DNA from: Promethearchaeota archaeon
Lineage (GTDB): Archaea > Asgardarchaeota > Lokiarchaeia > Sigyniarchaeales > SOKP01
Direction: 5' to 3'
DNA length: 64,000 nt
Assembly (NCBI GenBank): GCA_019057795.1
Contig: JAHLWS010000075.1
Span: forward strand, 44,498-108,497
Position 1 is the stretch's first letter. Every line of letters begins with the position of its first letter. The position numbers were made by a program, and so were the translations under genes. Positions 62,501 through 64,000 of this stretch are shown piece by piece. The notes beneath the pieces were generated by a model, which saw only the letters and a program-made list of their open reading frames with translations, did no database searches and was not told where the DNA came from.

Positions 62501-63964
62501 CCTGCCCGTTTCTTGGCGATATAATTCTTGAAGATGTTCATTTTCCTCTTCGTCAGATTCTTCACTTACTAGCTTTGTACTTTCCTCAAGGAAATCTTTA
62601 TTATCTTCGGATCCGCTTTCGATAGCATCTAATTCTGGTTTTAATACTTCTAAATTTTCTTTATTCTCAACATTTTCATTTGAATTTTGTTCGTTAATCT
62701 CTAAATCGAGTTTTTTAAGCTTTTCATTTACAATCGATTCTTGTTCTTTTTCAATTATTTTTTCTAATTTCTCTTCAAACTTGGTCGTTTCTATGGCTTC
62801 CTCTACCCTCGTATCTATCTCTTCTTGCGATTCCCCTTGTTGAACCAATTTCTCTTCTAATTCAACAGCCTGTTCTATTAAATCTACTCTATCCAAATCT
62901 TCTTTTAGATCTTCTACGCTCGCTTCGTCTTCGTGATCGACTAGCTTTAATTTCTCCAGTTCTTGCTCTTCAATTATTTTTTCTAATTCCTCTTCAAACT
63001 TGGTCGTTTCTATGGATTCCTCTACTCTCACATCTATCTCTTCTTGCGATTCCCCTTGTTGAACCAATTCCTCTTCTAATTCAACAGCCTGCTCTAATAA
63101 GTCTTCTCTATCCAAGTATTCTTTTAGGTCCTCTTCGCTCGCTTCGTCTTCGTGATCAACAAGCTTTAAATTTTCTTGTTGTTGCGCTTCATATAACTTT
63201 TCTGCGTTTTTAAGCGTTTCGTACATCTCTTCTGCTTCGTGCATTACTTCTTCTATCTCTTCGGGAGACTTTCCTTCTCGATCTAATCTTTCGCGAACCC
63301 CCCATAAATATTCAAATTCTTCTGTACTAGTAATTTCCTTAGATGCCTCAATAGTAGCCTCCTCTTCGAGTTCATCGCTCTTATAATTACTTTCTTGGTC
63401 ACCCTTTAATTCCTCTTCAACTTCTTGCCTAATTTCTTCGATTTCTTGTTCCTCTTTACTATCTTGCTCGTTTAGTACCTCTTTTTCCTTTATTTTTTCA
63501 TAATATTGCTCAGCATAATACGCCGCATTTTCTTGTTCAGCTTGTGGTTCGACGCTCTCGTCTTCTCCTTTTATTTCTCTGGCATATTCGGCTAATTCTT
63601 CGACGTCCTTTATAAATTCACTTTCATCGGTATTTACAATCGATTCCGTATCGCCTTGATATTCTTCTGGGCGAATCTCGATTTCTTCTTCTTGTTCCTG
63701 GTGTTCCATATTACTTTCTATTTCTTCTATTTCACTAGTTAAAACTGTAGAAGTTGATTGAGATTCAACATTTTCAACATAATCTTCTTTATTGTATTCC
63801 TCGTTTTGACCGTCATTTTTGTCCTTCTCATTTTTTTCTCGCTCGCCATGCATATCTTCGCTCCAATCGATCTCGTCCCATATAGTTTTTTCTCCCTCAC
63901 CATGTATATCTTCGTTCCAATCGATCTCGTCCCATAGAGTTATTACTAGCTCACCAAGAATCAC
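59555..63964 (-). CDS. Giant protein with degenerate LAGLIDADG fold and RecB/Cas4-like PD-(D/E)XK nuclease
   Basis: 1469 residues. Residues 1-45: two copies of an 18-residue repeat containing WDEIDW and HGE. Residues 45-500: Glu-rich, with a 73-residue tandem repeat (about 258-404). Residues 727-921: two related helical units. Residues 945-1140: LAGLIDADG-like domain (AELIGTFIVRGSI and ACLRGMINGAGWI) in which the usual Asp/Glu at the end of each motif is replaced. Residues 1325-1420: PD-(D/E)XK nuclease, GHIDLNL, LFIADLK and QILSY (QxxxY). Start is GTG 63964; a third, stop-containing copy of the short repeat lies just upstream, so the true N-terminus is uncertain. Not recognised as any named system. 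Confidence 0.8.
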   Translation of the reverse strand: MILGELVITLWDEIDWNEDIHGEGEKTIWDEIDWSEDMHGEREKNEKDKNDGQNEEYNKEDYVENVESQSTSTVLTSEIEEIESNMEHQEQEEEIEIRPEEYQGDTESIVNTDESEFIKDVEELAEYAREIKGEDESVEPQAEQENAAYYAEQYYEKIKEKEVLNEQDSKEEQEIEEIRQEVEEELKGDQESNYKSDELEEEATIEASKEITSTEEFEYLWGVRERLDREGKSPEEIEEVMHEAEEMYETLKNAEKLYEAQQQENLKLVDHEDEASEEDLKEYLDREDLLEQAVELEEELVQQGESQEEIDVRVEESIETTKFEEELEKIIEEQELEKLKLVDHEDEASVEDLKEDLDRVDLIEQAVELEEKLVQQGESQEEIDTRVEEAIETTKFEEKLEKIIEKEQESIVNEKLKKLDLEINEQNSNENVENKENLEVLKPELDAIESGSEDNKDFLEESTKLVSEESDEEENEHLQELYRQETGRRPIYSRKKTNGYSQWLEQRELGAEKIKNSKSESEKKKEIEEEDWKTTLNQWIKEASEEVCNAEFISELKKALESYDEFEYLTRKFMELYEKAQNEKISEKEKNRLKFLTGRLQELDPIQLELFTSVFFIKKYITEQYWNDFWNKPLVNRVFSQFFKHISQKYKELRKEQKNDKIKYLINENNIKKSFLESEDFKYTNQEINLRENNIKFVENLQFNKSEIKVPNQERIKVPNQEKALIREEFSAGIPIQRILKIINNNKETFEDDFIKMLQSFCSEMTKKNIQTLSLGVKRIDKIVKGFDNMIYLDRSISQDSLKKMELLINRKIKVIRNWKKPRRERISGTRIKILSDGINTIKKEIKSGIHISHLTDIVKNYKNDDDFFHYIKKIYLNAIESHIIKIKIPLTKLKEFITNWDNILYRGYVISEKDFSKLQMLIGNQNSISHKVVYGRKNLEAVKLVKNLSHAELIGTFIVRGSITTRGNDLIISYNTDDHHNYVTHLKDLINTVFGKPPNMLRTRDRLHISGQNVIKYLTSQGLSNENRRVPSWINKPLTWIRENTDEWKKNYMPLVVACLRGMINGAGWIGVKSKHDRIEILLSKVNRSILEDFKELCNSLDIRTSDIKESIRKDGRQNYYIYISSVDQVKRFLIDVIKPKRWECLKDDIQQILDVRGTSIEAVLEMSPELKNLRRKLFQHQKQRYTFLYNPIRIKDIENPILRDCLHNYVENVSLKLFPYNEFEVKNNIRPSSLKFVGEHLKDENGRTIYREVIKTQFIKNHFISKLTSGPNPKMKIYNYNELSDGLYKKLLDLVREVYDEFRNKRLGRPWHEPILKNIMIKLPNAMACENPVWERIESNLYCVGHIDLNLVNNNTLFIADLKDDETDVIKSLLQILSYGLMQKRLVFKKPSDFNAFNLKCILFTKDEVWEFDPEILKSEFIDFIKYVNSLREKNLKSLPFSKGLQRTDLLEDIEKVVGFHTQLDDN
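62751..63190 (-). repeat. 219-bp tandem repeat within the giant nuclease gene
   Basis: Two near-identical units with a period of 219 bp (73 residues), each starting LKLVDHEDEAS and containing LVQQGESQEEID and IETTKFEE. A third, more diverged unit (GVRERLDREGKSPEEIEEV) lies just before, in protein order. The low divergence between the two units at DNA level indicates a recent duplication. Confidence 0.85.
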
Positions 63965-63990
63965 TGCGTGCCAATGGATCTAGGCCGTGT
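63846..63990 (-). repeat. 54-bp repeat at the N-terminal end of the giant gene
   Basis: CCAATCGATCTCGTCC on the plus strand occurs at 63863 and 63917, and a diverged CCAATGGATCTAGGCC at 63971, all 54 bp apart. The first two encode IWDEIDWSEDMHGE and LWDEIDWNEDIHGE. In the third copy the GAG codon is TAG, which is the stop that bounds the open frame. The repeat may continue past the window edge. Confidence 0.7.
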
Positions 63991-64000
63991 TTGGGTTGAA

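Noticed and set aside
59555..63964. Intein within the giant protein because of the LAGLIDADG-type fold
   Set aside because: No splicing blocks (N-terminal Cys/Ser block, C-terminal His-Asn plus Cys/Ser/Thr) frame the domain, and the flanks are not halves of a recognised host protein.
1..64000. CRISPR arrays, rRNA genes, insertion sequences
   Set aside because: No regularly spaced direct repeats with unique spacers, no rRNA-like sequence and no transposase or terminal inverted repeats were seen. The only clear tandem repeats are those in the giant gene and upstream of the roadblock gene.

Overview
The window is a dense, AT-rich archaeal chromosome segment, most likely from an Asgard archaeon of the Lokiarchaeia. 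Archaeal identity rests on ribosomal proteins S6e, L24e, L7Ae, S28e, S24e and S27ae, RNA polymerase subunits Rpo7 and Rpo10, Spt4, TFB, aIF5B, aEF-2, a class I CCA-adding enzyme, the KEOPS proteins Kae1 and Bud32, and a GTP-dependent dephospho-CoA kinase. The Asgard assignment is an inference from eukaryote-like content: three Rab/Ras-like GTPases, one Arf-like GTPase, two roadblock/LC7 proteins, and a giant alpha-solenoid protein with a small-GTPase-like but P-loop-less N-terminus.

Layout. 0-7.6 kb: information-processing cluster (S6e-L24e; Rpo10; L7Ae-S28e; Bud32, Kae1, S27ae, S24e, Spt4, Rpo7), with a membrane protein and an inverted dephospho-CoA kinase inside it, then a roadblock protein. 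7.6-8.2 kb: a gene-free stretch that looks like an unidentified structured RNA with its own TATA box and a T-run terminator. 8.2-21.2 kb: polyprenol-kinase-like membrane protein, HAD phosphatase, Rab-like GTPase, DUF362 ferredoxin-like protein, M20 and M28 peptidases, second roadblock protein, GH3 glycosidase and a heterodimeric ABC exporter. 21.2-25.6 kb: decayed VCBS-repeat fragment, VapBC toxin-antitoxin pair, an acetyl-CoA synthetase interrupted by a 30-nt in-frame insertion carrying a stop codon, and two small zinc-ribbon proteins. 25.8-31.8 kb: CoA-transferase/GNAT fusion, PHP phosphatase, PAP2 phosphatase, Arf-like GTPase, TFB. 31.7-44.7 kb: giant solenoid protein, a tandem pair of unknown paralogues, DUF2085-type membrane protein, small hydrolase, a zinc-ribbon membrane protein next to a double winged-helix regulator, nucleoside phosphorylase, and a TYW1 with an inserted helix-turn-helix. 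44.7-57.1 kb: EngB-like GTPase, acidic repeat protein, tandem Rab-like GTPases, aEF-2 with an altered diphthamide loop, CCA enzyme, GNAT-aIF5B pair, UvrA.

57.3-64.0 kb is the best candidate for an undescribed system: a Fic AMPylase-like protein, then on the opposite strand a TIR/deoxyribosyltransferase-like protein with clustered cysteines, and a 1469-residue protein that joins a glutamate-rich repeat region, a duplicated helical domain, a LAGLIDADG-type fold lacking its catalytic acids, and a RecB/Cas4-like PD-(D/E)XK nuclease with a QxxxY motif. The content resembles a conflict or defence island, but that is inference. The left edge cuts a gene (1-470, minus); the right edge lies in the degenerate repeats at the start of the giant nuclease gene.
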